This document shows, one piece after another, positions 33,475-45,409 of a stretch of DNA of 64,000 nt. The translations under genes were made by a program, and so were the position numbers. Origin of the DNA: Streptomyces violaceusniger Tu 4113 (GTDB taxonomy: Bacteria > Actinomycetota > Actinomycetes > Streptomycetales > Streptomycetaceae). The stretch's first letter is position 1. The number at the start of each line of letters is the position of its first letter. The notes under the pieces are model-generated. The model was not told where the DNA came from. It worked only from the letters and a program-made list of their open reading frames with translations, and did not search any database. Where the stretch lies: NCBI RefSeq assembly GCF_000147815.2, contig NC_015957.1:8432001-8496000 (forward strand). The letters run 5' to 3'.

Positions 33475-34527
33475 ATGGCGCAGGTGACGCGGGTGACCGA
33501 GCACGGCGGCGGAGTGTGGAGCATCCCGGTCCCGATCCCCGACAATCCGCTCGGCCACACCTTGGTCCACCTTCTCGACACCGACCGCGGCCCGGTCCTG
33601 ATCGACACCGGCTGGGACGACCCCACGGCCTGGGACACCCTCACCGCCGGGCTCGCCGCCTGCGGCACCTCCGTCTCTGAGGTCCACGGTGTCCTCGTCA
33701 CCCATCACCACCCCGACCACCACGGGCTGTCCGGCCAGGTGCGGGAGGCGTCCGGGGCGTGGATCGCGATGCACGCCGCCGACGCCCAGGTCGTCCGGCG
33801 CACCCGCGAGGCCGAGCCCTCCCGCTGGCTCGTCTACCTGGAGGAGAAGCTCAGCGCGGCCGGGGCGCCCGAGGAGCATCTGGCCCCGCTGCGCGCCGGC
33901 CGCGCGGCCGGCCGCACGGGCCTTCCCGGGCAGCGGGCCGCCCTCCCCGACCGCGAGATCGTCCCCGGTGAACTTCTCGATCTGCCCGGCCGCCGGCTGC
34001 GCGCCGTCTGGACCCCCGGCCACACCCCCGGCCATGTCTGCCTCCACCTCGAAGAGGCCCACCCGGCGGCCGGCGAGGGCATGCCCGGCCATGGCCGCCT
34101 CTTCTCCGGTGACCATCTGCTGCCCGGGATCACCCCCCATATCGGGCTCTACGAGGACCCCGACGACACGACCGTCATCGACCCCCTCGGCGACTACCTC
34201 GACTCCCTCGAACGCGTCGCCGCCCTCGCCCCGGCCGAGGTGCTCCCCGCCCATCAGTACGCCTTCACCGACGCCCCCGCCCGCGTGCGCGCGCTGCTGA
34301 ACCACCACGATGAGCGGCTGACCGGACTGCGGGCCCTGCTCACCACCCCGCTCACCCCGTGGCAGCTCGCCGAATCCATGGAGTGGAACCGCCCCTGGGA
34401 GCAGATCCCCTACGGCTCCCGCAATATCGCGGTCTCGGAGGCCGAGGCGCATCTGCGGCGGCTGGTGAAGCTGGGCAGGGCGGAAGCGGTGCCGGGTAGC
34501 GATCCCGTGATGTACCAAGCGATTTGA
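33475..34527 (+). CDS. Metallo-beta-lactamase-fold hydrolase
   Basis: The 350-residue protein has the MBL metal motif THHHPDHHGLSG (HxHxDH), a later TPGHTPGHVCLH, FSGDHLLPG and a final LPAHQY. These supply the two-metal site. Its long C-terminal helical region (SMEWNRPWEQIPYGSRNIAV) and the winged-helix-like end, SEAEAHLRRLVKLGRAE, resemble glyoxalase-II/LACTB2-type thioesterases with a C-terminal domain. A CoA-thioester or lactone hydrolase in sterol catabolism is plausible from the shared operator but not proven. ATG 33475 follows GGAGAGGGGGAG. It is divergent from the aldehyde dehydrogenase. Confidence 0.88.
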   Translation: MAQVTRVTEHGGGVWSIPVPIPDNPLGHTLVHLLDTDRGPVLIDTGWDDPTAWDTLTAGLAACGTSVSEVHGVLVTHHHPDHHGLSGQVREASGAWIAMHAADAQVVRRTREAEPSRWLVYLEEKLSAAGAPEEHLAPLRAGRAAGRTGLPGQRAALPDREIVPGELLDLPGRRLRAVWTPGHTPGHVCLHLEEAHPAAGEGMPGHGRLFSGDHLLPGITPHIGLYEDPDDTTVIDPLGDYLDSLERVAALAPAEVLPAHQYAFTDAPARVRALLNHHDERLTGLRALLTTPLTPWQLAESMEWNRPWEQIPYGSRNIAVSEAEAHLRRLVKLGRAEAVPGSDPVMYQAI

Positions 34528-34614
34528 GTGACGGATGGGGGGTGCGGGTCGCCCTGACCGGAAGCTAGCCTTACCCGCTCCGGCGCACTCACCCCCGTAT
34601 CAGCAGGAGCATGC

Positions 34615-36261
34615 GTGACGAGCCCCACCCGCGATTCCGCCCCCACTCCAGGCCCGGATTCCGGGCCGACGCCCGGTCCGGATTCCGGCGCGACACCGGG
34701 CCCGGATTCCGCCCCGGCGGCAGGTCCGGATTCCGCCCCGATACCCGATCCGGCAGCCGGTCCGACACCGCCCCCGGGCTGCCCCGCACACTCCGGTCGG
34801 GCCCCGGCCGGAGAACGGCTGGAGTCGCTGCACGGCCCCGAGTTCGCCGCCGACCCGGCCGCCACCTACGCACGGCTGCGGGATCACGGGCATATCGCGC
34901 CCGTGGAACTGTCGCCCGGCGTCCCCGTCTCGCTCGTCACCAGCTATCAGACCGCGCTGGACATCCTGCGCAGCCCCGAGACGTTCTCCAAGGACGCGCG
35001 CCACTGGCAGGCTCTCGCCGACGGCACCATCCCCCTGGACAACCCCGTCGTACCGATGATGATGTACCGGCCGAACGCGCTGTGCAGCGACGGCGAGGCA
35101 CATCACCGGCTGCGCGCGGCGATCTCCGACACCCTCGACCGGCTGGACATCCACGCGCTGCGCCGCTACGTGGAGCGCAGCGCCGACTTCCTCATCGACC
35201 TCTTCGGCCCCAAGGGCGAGGCGGACCTGCTCAAGGAGTACTCCGCCCGGCTTCCCCTGCTCGTCTTCCAACAGCTCTTCGGCTGCCCGCCCGAACTGAG
35301 CGACAAGCTCGTCAGGGCGCTCTCGGCGCTCTTCGAGATCACCGAGGACTCCGAGCAGGCCAATGTGCTCCTCGCGGAGACCCTCTTCGAGCTCATCGCC
35401 CTCAAGCGGGCCACTCCGGGTCCGGACATGACGTCCTGGCTGATCGCCCACCCCTCCGAGCTGACCGACGAAGAGCTGGTCCACCAGATCGTCGTCCTCG
35501 TCGGCGCGGGCACCCAGCCCCAGCAGAACCTCATCTGCAACGGGCTGCTGCTCCTGCTGTCCGACGAACGGTTCGCGGGCGCTCTCGCGGGCGGCACCAT
35601 GCTGATCGAGGACGCGCTCAACGAGGTGCTGTGGAAGGACCCGCCGCTGGCCAACTTCTGCATCCACTACCCGCGCCATGACGTGACGGTCGACGGACAC
35701 CGGCTGCCCAAGGGCGAGCCCGTCGTCATCAGCCTCGCCGCCGCCAACAACGACCCGTATCTGCTGTCGAACCGGCGCGGCAACCGGGCACATCTGGCGT
35801 GGAGCGCGGGCCCGCACACCTGCCCCGCGAAGGACCCGGCCCAGGTCATCGCCGCCGTCGCCATCGAGAAGCTCCTCGACCGGCTCCCCGATCTCGAACT
35901 GGCCGTGCCCGCTGAGGAGTTGGAGTGGCGGCCCGGCCCCTTCCACCGGGCCCTGGCCGCGCTGCCGGTGCGCTACCCGCGGACGGCCGCCAAGTCCGAT
36001 GAGGCGCTGGCCGAGATGGTCGCCGCGGCGACGGCGACCGGCGCGGGAGCGGTGGGCAGCACGCCGCCGGTCGCCGGGAAGAACACCGGGCAGGCCGGGG
36101 AGACCTCGTCGCACGACGGTCCCGCCGGGACCGCGCCGTCGGCGGACGACACGGATTCCAGCGCCACGACGTCCACCGCCACGGCGCCGCAATCCGGCTC
36201 CGAGCACGAGGCCCGCCGCCGCTGGTGGAAGTCCCTGGCCCAGTGGTGGCGCCGCGGGTAG
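34615..36261 (+). CDS. CYP157-like cytochrome P450 lacking the ExxR arginine
   Basis: The 548-residue protein is long for a bacterial P450. Residues 1-60 are a PGPDSG/A tandem repeat, and the last about 85 residues are a disordered tail ending in a Trp/Arg-rich RRRWWKSLAQWWRRG that may touch membrane. The P450 core has the I-helix VVLVGAGTQPQQN, the K-helix ALNEVLWKDPPLANF, where ExxR is replaced by E-V-L-W, and the heme ligand region WSAGPHTCPAKDPA. ExxR loss is the hallmark of streptomycete CYP157 enzymes, which usually sit in conservons. No cvnABCD genes are present here. GTG 34615 has AGGAG 6 nt upstream. Its redox partner and substrate are unknown. Confidence 0.85.
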   Translation: MTSPTRDSAPTPGPDSGPTPGPDSGATPGPDSAPAAGPDSAPIPDPAAGPTPPPGCPAHSGRAPAGERLESLHGPEFAADPAATYARLRDHGHIAPVELSPGVPVSLVTSYQTALDILRSPETFSKDARHWQALADGTIPLDNPVVPMMMYRPNALCSDGEAHHRLRAAISDTLDRLDIHALRRYVERSADFLIDLFGPKGEADLLKEYSARLPLLVFQQLFGCPPELSDKLVRALSALFEITEDSEQANVLLAETLFELIALKRATPGPDMTSWLIAHPSELTDEELVHQIVVLVGAGTQPQQNLICNGLLLLLSDERFAGALAGGTMLIEDALNEVLWKDPPLANFCIHYPRHDVTVDGHRLPKGEPVVISLAAANNDPYLLSNRRGNRAHLAWSAGPHTCPAKDPAQVIAAVAIEKLLDRLPDLELAVPAEELEWRPGPFHRALAALPVRYPRTAAKSDEALAEMVAAATATGAGAVGSTPPVAGKNTGQAGETSSHDGPAGTAPSADDTDSSATTSTATAPQSGSEHEARRRWWKSLAQWWRRG

Positions 36262-36300
36262 CGGAGAGCGCGCTATCCCCCGGCCCTCCGCGTCATCGGA

Positions 36301-36329
36301 TTGCCGGGTGGTGCCCGGCCGCGTAGCGT
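36301..36329 (+). promoter_or_regulatory. Leaderless promoter of the GNAT gene
   Basis: TTGCCG (36301-36306), 17-bp spacer, TAGCGT (36324-36329), then 8 nt to the ATG at 36338. The transcript probably begins at or within two bases of the start codon. Confidence 0.5.
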
Positions 36330-36337
36330 CGCGGCGC

Positions 36338-36859
36338 ATGACCGCGACGCTGCGCACCGCGCGCCTGCTGCTCGAGCCGTACCGGCCCGAGGACGAGGAC
36401 GCCTTCGTAGCGCTGTTCCAGGACCGCCGGGTGTCCCGCTGGATGGGGGACGGGAAGCCCGCTCCGGAGGCGGAGGACCGGGCGCTGTTCGGGCGGATCT
36501 TCACCAACGTCTACGCCCGGCGGCTGTTCGACGTCTGGGCCGTCCGCGAGGACGGCCGGTACGTCGGCCACGCCGAGATCAAGCCGACCGAGGTCACCGG
36601 CGGCCACGAGATCGTCTACGCGCTGGCGCCGGAGGTGTGGGGGCGCGGTCTGGGGACGGAGCTGGCCGAGGCGGTCGTCGGCCACGGCTTCGACGCGCTC
36701 GGCCTGAGCGCGGTGCACGCCACGGTCACGGCGGCCAACGACGCGTCGCTGGCCCTGCTCACCCGGCTCGGCTTCGCGCACCGCCGCGACATCGAGGAGG
36801 ACGACGGCACCACGACGCGCTGTCTCACGCTCGTCCGGCCCCCCGTCCGTGGGGGCTGA
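36338..36859 (+). CDS. GNAT-family N-acetyltransferase
   Basis: The 173-residue protein is of the RimJ/RimL-like subfamily: TARLLLEPYRPEDEDAFVAL, WAVREDGRYVGHAEIKP, the acetyl-CoA loop EVWGRGLGTELAEAVVGHGF, and VTAANDASLALLTRLGFAHR. It transfers acetyl from acetyl-CoA to an amine, with unknown acceptor. It lacks an RBS but follows good promoter hexamers, consistent with a leaderless mRNA. It stands alone between the P450 and the riboswitch. Confidence 0.9.
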   Translation: MTATLRTARLLLEPYRPEDEDAFVALFQDRRVSRWMGDGKPAPEAEDRALFGRIFTNVYARRLFDVWAVREDGRYVGHAEIKPTEVTGGHEIVYALAPEVWGRGLGTELAEAVVGHGFDALGLSAVHATVTAANDASLALLTRLGFAHRRDIEEDDGTTTRCLTLVRPPVRGG

Positions 36860-36914
36860 GGGCGACGGAGGGCGGCCGAGGTCGCCCGATAAGTCGGCGG
36901 ATAAGCTGTCCGTA

Positions 36915-37085
36915 AACTTCATACGCGTCCGATCGGGGGAAGCCGGTGCGATTCCGGCGCTGACCCGCAACCGTGAGCGCGCCCCGCGGGGCGTACGAGC
37001 CGGAACACCCGGGCGGGCGCGACGACGCAGGCTCCCGCTGCCGGATAACCGGTGGCGGCACCGTCGAGGTATGCGGAGCTGAGCT
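36915..37085 (+). ncRNA. Cobalamin riboswitch
   Basis: The stretch contains the conserved elements of the cobalamin (B12) aptamer in order: GGGGAAGCCGGTGCGATTCC (36935-), GGCGCTGACCCGCAACCGTG (36956-), and GAGCCGGAACACCCGGGCGG after the variable arm (about 36995). A GC-rich stem follows. It lies about 100 nt before the ECF operon's first gene and should reduce its expression when adenosylcobalamin is plentiful. Limits are approximate. Confidence 0.92.
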
Positions 37086-37183
37086 GAGCCGGGTGCCGGA
37101 CGTGTCGCGGAGCGTTCCGCGCGCGGATGGACGGCCGTGCGCGGCTGCGTGCGCCCGTCCACCGACCGAGAGGCACCACAGCC

Positions 37184-38494
37184 ATGAACACTCGCCGCAG
37201 CGTGGCGGCTCTTCCCCTGCGCGCCGCCCTGGGCGCCGCCCTGTGCGCCGCTCTGTGCGGCGCTCTGGGCGCGGCCGCCGCGCCTGCCGCTGTCGCCGAT
37301 GACAGCCCGGCCGGGCGTCCCGAGGGGCTCTACGGCGCCAAGGACCCGAAGTTCGACGGGGTGTGGCGGCAGTCGCTGGCGCTGCTCGCCCAGGACGCGG
37401 TGGGCGTCGCCCCGGCGAAGTCGGCCATCGACTGGCTGACCGGGCAGAGCTGCGCGGACGGCGGCTTCGCGGCGTATCGCGCGGACACCTCGAAGGCGTG
37501 CGACCCGAAGAAGGGCGAGTTCACCGACGCGACGGCGGCGGCGATCCAGGCGCTGGCATCGGTGGGCGGCCGCGCCGACACCGTGGAGAAGGGCATCGGC
37601 TGGCTGAAGAGCCACCAGAACGAGGACGGAGGCTGGGGCATGAACCCGGGCGGACCGAGCGACGCCAACTCCACCTCGGCGGCCATCGGCGCCCTCGCCG
37701 CCACGGGTCAGGACCCGGCGAAGCTGAACGCCAAGGGCGGCAAGAGCCCGTACGACGCGCTGCTCGGACTGCAGCTCGGCTGCTCGGCGAAGGCGGAGGA
37801 GCGCGGGGCGTTCGCGTACACCGCGGACAAGGGCAAGCCCGTCGCCAATGAACTGGCCACGGCGAGCGCCGCGCTGGCCGCCCAGGGCAAGGGCTTCGTC
37901 TTCGAGACGGTCGGCAAGGACCGCGGCGCCGCCCCGAAGCCGCTGCGGTGCGCGGACGGGAAAGCCAACGAGGCAGACGGGGCCGGTACGCCGAAGGACG
38001 CCGCCGAGGCCGCGCTGGCCCATCTGTTCCGTGTCATGTCCGACACCGATATGCACCTGAAGTCCGCGATGCCCGGCGCCAAGGACCAGCCCGACTTCGG
38101 CAGCACCGCCGACGCGGTGGTGGCACTCGCCGCCGGGGAGCACAGCGCGACCGCGGGCAAGCCGCTGCAGTGGCTGCAGGGCAAGGACAGCGGCGCGGCG
38201 GCCTGGGCCAAGGGCGACCCGGGCGCACTCGCCAAGCTGATCCTCGCGGCCCACGCGGCCGGCGCCAACCCGCGCGACTTCGGCGGCACGGACCTCGTAC
38301 AGCAACTGAACGCCACCGGCCCGAAGCCCGAGGCGGCGGCCCCGGGCGCGGAGTCGGACGGCAAGACCGAGAAGAGCGAGAAGAAGAACGACGACGACGG
38401 GGTCGGCGGCGTCTGGTGGACCGTCGGAGTCTGCGCGATCGCGGGCGTGGGCATCGGCTTCCTCCTCAGCGGCCGAAAGAGGCGGCAGCTTTGA
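37184..38494 (+). CDS. Secreted, membrane-anchored alpha/alpha-barrel protein (B12-receptor candidate)
   Basis: The 436-residue protein has a signal peptide (LRAALGAALCAALCGALGAA, cleavage near AVAD), prenyltransferase/squalene-oxidase-type helical repeats (SAIDWLTGQSCADGGFAAYR, GIGWLKSHQNEDGGWGMNPG), a Lys/Glu/Asp linker and a C-terminal membrane helix with RKRRQL. The barrel fold is that of the N-terminal cobalamin-binding domain of animal intrinsic factor and transcobalamin. Because a B12 riboswitch and an ECF importer flank it, I infer an extracellular corrinoid receptor. ATG 37184 follows GAGAGG. The stop overlaps the next TTG (TTGA). Confidence 0.82.
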   Translation: MNTRRSVAALPLRAALGAALCAALCGALGAAAAPAAVADDSPAGRPEGLYGAKDPKFDGVWRQSLALLAQDAVGVAPAKSAIDWLTGQSCADGGFAAYRADTSKACDPKKGEFTDATAAAIQALASVGGRADTVEKGIGWLKSHQNEDGGWGMNPGGPSDANSTSAAIGALAATGQDPAKLNAKGGKSPYDALLGLQLGCSAKAEERGAFAYTADKGKPVANELATASAALAAQGKGFVFETVGKDRGAAPKPLRCADGKANEADGAGTPKDAAEAALAHLFRVMSDTDMHLKSAMPGAKDQPDFGSTADAVVALAAGEHSATAGKPLQWLQGKDSGAAAWAKGDPGALAKLILAAHAAGANPRDFGGTDLVQQLNATGPKPEAAAPGAESDGKTEKSEKKNDDDGVGGVWWTVGVCAIAGVGIGFLLSGRKRRQL

Positions 38495-39549
38495 GCTTGC
38501 GCACGGACGTGAAGTCGCCCCCGCACACGCACACGGCCTCGGCCCCGCACACCCAGGCGGCCTCGGCCCCGCGCACCGACGCGGCTTGGGCGCGGCGCGC
38601 TCGCGCGGCTTGGGTGCGGTACGCGTACGCGGCATGGGCCCTGTGCAGCCGCCCGGCTCGGGCCCTGTACGCGGCATGGGTGCCGTGCAGGCGCGCGGCT
38701 CGGGTCCTACGCGGCCGCGTGGCCTGGGCCCCGCGCGCCTACGCGGCCTCGACCATACGCACGCACGCGGCTTCGGCCCCGCGCACCGGCGCGGGGCGGG
38801 TCCGGTGCGCCTACGCGGCCTCGACGCCACGCACGCACGCGCCCTTCGCCTCGCGCACCCGCGCCGCCCGGCTGCTGTTGCCCGTCGTCGCCCTGCTGTT
38901 GCCCGTTCTCGTCCTGTTCGCGATGTTCGGCGCGGCGCCCGCGCAGGCTGCCGACGGGTATCGCTACTGGTCGTTCTGGCAGCGGGGCGGGGGCGGCGGG
39001 GGCTGGACCTATGCCGTTCAGGGGCCCTCGTCGGCGCGGCCCGGTGATGGTGACGTGATCGGTTTCCGGTTCGCGGTCAGCGAGGACTCCGCCGACGCCA
39101 CCCGGCCGCGCGGCACGGCCGGTTTCACCGCCGTCTGCGCCGACACCCCGGCCAAGGGCGGCACCAAACGGGTCGCGGTGGTCCTCGACTTCGGCACCGC
39201 CGCCGACGCGCCCGACCACCGGACGCCGCCCGCGCCCCGTACGGAGTGCGCACAGGTCGGCGAGGACGCGACCGCCGGGGAGGCGCTCGCCGCGGTCGCG
39301 AAGCCGTTGCGCTACAACTCCGCCGCGCTGCTCTGCGCCATCGCCGGATATCCGGAGTCGGGCTGCGGAGACAAGGTGACCACCTCCGGGAACGTCCACG
39401 CCGCCCCCAAGGGCGACGGCGGCGAGGCGAGCGACAGCGGCGGCGGCGGCGGCTCAGGTGGCCCCTCCGCCGAGCTGATCGGCGGGCTCGCCGCCGTGGT
39501 CCTGCTCGGCGCCGCGGCGGTGTGGCAGGCGCGCCGCCGTCGCGGATGA
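38491..39549 (+). CDS. SCO2322-family secreted, membrane-anchored protein with repeat-expanded N-terminus
   Basis: The C-terminal about 230 residues are the conserved part: a signal segment (LLLPVVALLLPVLVLFAMFG, cleavage near AQA), DGYRYWSFWQRGGG, WTYAVQGPSSARPGDGDVIG, paired cysteines (VCADTPAKGG, RTECAQVGED, LLCAIAGYPESGCGDKV), a Gly/Ser linker and a final TM helix with RRRRG. The about 115 residues in front come from a 24-bp minisatellite and are not conserved, so the true start is uncertain. The TTG at 38491 that overlaps the preceding stop is the coupled choice. As second external protein of a B12-controlled ECF operon it may form a receptor with the alpha/alpha barrel. Confidence 0.78.
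   Translation: MSLRTDVKSPPHTHTASAPHTQAASAPRTDAAWARRARAAWVRYAYAAWALCSRPARALYAAWVPCRRAARVLRGRVAWAPRAYAASTIRTHAASAPRTGAGRVRCAYAASTPRTHAPFASRTRAARLLLPVVALLLPVLVLFAMFGAAPAQAADGYRYWSFWQRGGGGGGWTYAVQGPSSARPGDGDVIGFRFAVSEDSADATRPRGTAGFTAVCADTPAKGGTKRVAVVLDFGTAADAPDHRTPPAPRTECAQVGEDATAGEALAAVAKPLRYNSAALLCAIAGYPESGCGDKVTTSGNVHAAPKGDGGEASDSGGGGGSGGPSAELIGGLAAVVLLGAAAVWQARRRRG
38515..38865 (+). repeat. 24-bp coding minisatellite in the SCO2322-like gene
   Basis: About fourteen 24-bp units (GCGGCCTCGGCCCCGCGCAC-like) encode an 8-residue motif such as AASAPRTD, AAWARRAR, AAWVRYAY or AASTIRTH. The period is exact in most of the array and multiples of three are kept throughout. It directly precedes the signal-peptide coding sequence. 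Confidence 0.85.
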
Positions 39550-41297
39550 GCGCGCGGATGACCGCCATGCCACCGCGTGCCACTCCCGACGCCGCCGCCC
39601 GGCGTCCGCGCCGCCACCCCCGCATCGGGTTCCGCACCCGGTTCCGCACCCGGTTCCGCACCCGGCCGCGCGCCGGGGCCCCGCGCGGCAGTGCCCCGCG
39701 CAGCGGAAGCGCGCTGCACGCGGGGGCCTGGTGGCTGTGGGCGCTCGGGCTGGCCACGGCCGCGTCCCGGACCACCAACCCGCTGCTGCTGGGGCTGCTC
39801 ATCGCGGTCGCGGGCTACGTGGTGGCCGTACGCCGCACGGACGCCCCGTGGGCCCGCTCGTACACCGCGTTCCTCAAGCTGGGCCTCGTGGTGCTGGCCA
39901 TCCGGCTGTTCTTCGCGGTCTTCTTCGGTTCGCCGATCCCCGGGACGCAGGTGCTCTTCACGCTCCCCGAAGTCCCGCTGCCCCACTGGGCGCAGGGGGT
40001 ACGCATCGGCGGCCGGGTGTCGGCCGAGGGGCTGGTGTTCGCGCTGTACGACGGGCTGCGGCTGGCCACCCTGCTGATCTGCGTCGGCGCCGCGAACGCG
40101 CTGGCCAGCCCGGCGCGGCTGCTCAAGTCGCTGCCCGGCGCGCTGTACGAGGCCGGGGTGGCGGTCGTGGTGGCGATGACCTTCGCACCGCATCTGGTGG
40201 CGGACGTCCAGCGGCTGCGCTCCGCCCGTCGGCTGCGCGGCCGCCCAGACCGCGGGGTGAAGGCGCTGCTGCAGGTCGGACTGCCGGTGCTGGAGGGCGC
40301 GTTGGAACGGTCGGTGGCCCTGGCGGCGGCGATGGACGCGCGCGGCTACGGCCGTACCGCGAAGGTCCCGCCCGCTGTCGCCCGCACCACCACCGCGCTG
40401 ACGCTGGGTGGGCTGCTCGGCGTCTGCTGCGGTACGTACGGCCTGCTCGCGGCCGAGGGCGCGGGCTACGGTCTGCCACTGCTGCTCGCGGGTCTCGCCG
40501 CCGCGCTCGGCGGACTGTGGCTGGGCGGCCGCCGCTCGGTGCGCAGCCGCTACCGCCCGGACCGCTGGGGCGTCCGGGCGTGGCTGGTGGCGGGATCGGG
40601 TGCGGCGGTCGCGGCACTGATGATCCGGGCCGCCTCGTACGCCCCGGGGGCCCTCCAGCCATCCGTCGTCCCGCTCACCGCCCCGACCCTGCCACTGTGG
40701 CCTGCGGCGGCCGTACTCCTGGGCCTGCTCCCGGCCTTCGCCGCCCCGGCCCCGACACGGGCCAGCGATCCGGCCCCGCCGGACGAGGCCCCCACCGGAC
40801 CGCCCCAAGCCCGGGACCGGGGACGCCCCGAACCCCTGGGCACCGGTACCCGGCCCGCAGCCGGGCGGCACCAGCGGCCCGACGACGCGGCCACGGAACC
40901 GACCCCGGACACGAGCCGCGAACCGACCCCGCCGGACGACGCCCCCACCAACCCGGCCCGAGCCCGGGACCGAACGCGACCGGACCTCCCCGGCCCCCAC
41001 ACCCAGCCCGCAGCCGAGCGGCACCCGCAGCCCGACGACGCGGCCACGGAACCGCCCCCAGCCACGAGCCGCGAACCGACCCCGCCGGACGACGTCCCCA
41101 CCAAGCCCGCCCAAGCCCGGGACCGGCGACGCCCCAAACCCCCGTACCCCGGCACCGAGCCATACCCAGGGCCCGGCGACGCGACAGCGGATCCGCACCC
41201 GGCCCCCGAAAACCACCCCACCCCCACCGCACAAACCCCGCCCGGCGAGCGAGAGGACGAGCGAGCCGGGGCGGGGCCCGAGGAGGCCAGCCCGTGA
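39546..41297 (+). CDS. ECF transporter T component (CbiQ family) with long repeat tail
   Basis: The 583-residue protein is about twice the usual length for EcfT. Residues 1-45 are Arg-rich repeats (RTRFRTRFRTR). The T domain (about 55-400) has five to seven membrane helices and the two coupling motifs for the ATPases: RRLRGRPDRG and DARGYGRTAKV (Ala-Arg-Gly type). Residues about 410-583 are a Pro/Asp/Arg-rich disordered tail with a 51-residue repeat. It couples the ABC ATPase to the S component in the membrane. ATG 39546 overlaps the previous stop (ATGA). Confidence 0.9.
   Translation: MSARMTAMPPRATPDAAARRPRRHPRIGFRTRFRTRFRTRPRAGAPRGSAPRSGSALHAGAWWLWALGLATAASRTTNPLLLGLLIAVAGYVVAVRRTDAPWARSYTAFLKLGLVVLAIRLFFAVFFGSPIPGTQVLFTLPEVPLPHWAQGVRIGGRVSAEGLVFALYDGLRLATLLICVGAANALASPARLLKSLPGALYEAGVAVVVAMTFAPHLVADVQRLRSARRLRGRPDRGVKALLQVGLPVLEGALERSVALAAAMDARGYGRTAKVPPAVARTTTALTLGGLLGVCCGTYGLLAAEGAGYGLPLLLAGLAAALGGLWLGGRRSVRSRYRPDRWGVRAWLVAGSGAAVAALMIRAASYAPGALQPSVVPLTAPTLPLWPAAAVLLGLLPAFAAPAPTRASDPAPPDEAPTGPPQARDRGRPEPLGTGTRPAAGRHQRPDDAATEPTPDTSREPTPPDDAPTNPARARDRTRPDLPGPHTQPAAERHPQPDDAATEPPPATSREPTPPDDVPTKPAQARDRRRPKPPYPGTEPYPGPGDATADPHPAPENHPTPTAQTPPGEREDERAGAGPEEASP
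40774..41150 (+). repeat. 153-bp coding repeat in the EcfT tail
   Basis: About 2.5 copies of a 51-residue unit beginning PPDEAPTGPPQARDR, PPDDAPTNPARARDR and PPDDVPTKPAQARDR. The copies keep the frame and have diverged to roughly three quarters identity by eye. Confidence 0.8.
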
Positions 41298-42912
41298 TTC
41301 GGTTCGAGCAGGTGTCGGTCCAGTACGACGGGGCGGCGCGGCCTGCCCTCTCCGGGGTGGAGCTGACCGTCCCCGAGGGGGAGCTGTGTCTGCTTGTCGG
41401 CCCGTCCGGGGTCGGTAAGTCGACACTCCTGGGTGCCGTCTCCGGTCTCGTACCGCATTTCACCGGTGGCACCCTGCGCGGCCGCGTCACCGTCGCGGGC
41501 CGGGACACCCGTACCCACAAGCCCCGTGAACTGGCCGACGTCGTCGGCACCGTGGGCCAGGACCCGCTCGCGCACTTCGTCACCGACACCGTCGAGGACG
41601 AGCTGGCCTACGGCATGGAGTCCCTCGGCATCGCGCCGGACACCATGCGCCGCCGGGTCGAGGAGACCCTCGATCTGCTGGGCCTCGCCGAGTTGCGTGA
41701 CCGTCCCATCGCCACGCTCTCCGGTGGGCAGCGGCAGCGCGTGGCGATCGGCTCGGTGCTCACCACCCACCCCCGTGTCCTCGTCCTCGACGAACCGACC
41801 TCCGCGCTCGACCCGGCCGCGGCCGAGGAGGTGCTGGCGGTCCTCCAGCGGCTCGTGCACGACCTGGGCACCACCGTGCTGATGGCCGAGCACCGCCTGG
41901 AGCGGGTGGTGCAGTACGCGGACCAGATGATCCTGCTGCCCTCCCCCGGCGCCGCCCCGCTGGCCGGGCCACCGGCCGAGCTGCTGCCGCTGTCGCCCGT
42001 CCAGCCGCCCGTGGTGGCGCTGGGCGGACTCGCCGGGTGGCCGTCGCCGATGCCGCTGTCCGTACGGGACGCGCGCCGCAAGGCGGGGCCGCTGCGGGAG
42101 CGGCTGGCGTCGCTCACCCCGCGGACGGTGGCCGATCCGCCGCCGGGCGCGCCGGTGGGCGAGGTGGCGCGGCTGTCCGTGCGCCATGGCCGGGTCGAGG
42201 CGCTGCGCGGAGTGGACCTGTCGGTGCGGCCGGGCGAGACGGTGGCGCTGATGGGACGCAACGGGGCGGGCAAGTCCACGCTTCTGGCCGGCCTGGTCGG
42301 GCTGCACGAACCCACCTCGGGGTCGGTACGGGTCGGCCCGGGCCGGGTCGTACCGCATCGCACCCGCCCCGCCGAACTGCTGCGCCAGGTGGGCCTCGTA
42401 CCGCAGGAGCCACGCGATCTGCTCTACGCGGACACGGTCGCCGCCGAATGCGCGGCGGCCGACCAGGACGCGGGCGCGGCGCCCGGCACCTGCCGTGAGC
42501 TGGTCGGCCGCCTGCTGCCGGAGGTGGCGGACGCCGCCCATCCCCGCGATCTGTCGGAAGGACAGCGACTCGCGCTGGCCCTGGCCGTCATCCTCACCGC
42601 CCGTCCGCCCCTGCTGCTGCTCGACGAGCCGACGCGCGGGCTCGACTACGCGGCGAAGGCGCGGCTGGTGGAGGTGGTGCGGGGGCTGGCGGCGGACGGC
42701 CATGCGATCGTTCTGGCCACCCACGATGTGGAGCTGGCGGCCGAACTCGCCCACCGCGTCGTCATCCTGGCCGAGGGCGAGGTGGTCGCGGACGGGCCTA
42801 CGGCGGAGGTGGTGGTGTCCTCCCCCGCGTTCGCCCCGCAGGTGGCCAAGGTCCTGGCGCCGCTGCCGTGGCTGACGGTGCCACAGGTGCGCGAGGCACT
42901 GGAGGGAACACC

Positions 42913-42916
<4 letters not shown>
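41294..42916 (+). CDS. ECF transporter ATPase, fused A1-A2 tandem ABC protein
   Basis: The 540-residue protein has two ABC domains. Domain 1: Walker A VGPSGVGKSTLLG, Q-loop GTVGQDPLAHFV, signature LSGGQRQRVAIG, Walker B VLVLDEPTSALDP, switch MAEHRLERV. Domain 2: Walker A MGRNGAGKSTLLAG, signature DLSEGQRLALALA (an LSEGQ variant), Walker B LLLLDEPTRGLDY, switch LATHDVELAA. Both sites look competent. Fusing the two ATPases of an ECF module into one chain is common in actinomycetes. The GTG at 41294 overlaps the EcfT stop (GTGA) and follows AGGAGG. Confidence 0.93.
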
Positions 42917-45367
<2,451 letters not shown>

Positions 45368-45409
45368 TCATCGCATCCGCGGGGCTCCCGGCAGCGCCCG
45401 CGCCAGAAC

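Noticed and set aside
26334..36261. A secondary-metabolite gene cluster (glycosyltransferase, methyltransferase, cyclase-like, P450s, regulator)
   Set aside because: No PKS, NRPS or terpene synthase is present, the P450 at 34.6 kb has separate promoters, and most neighbours match catabolic sterol families.
34615..36261. A conservon around the CYP157-like gene
   Set aside because: No roadblock, CvnB/C/D or ATP-binding sensor genes are adjacent on either side.
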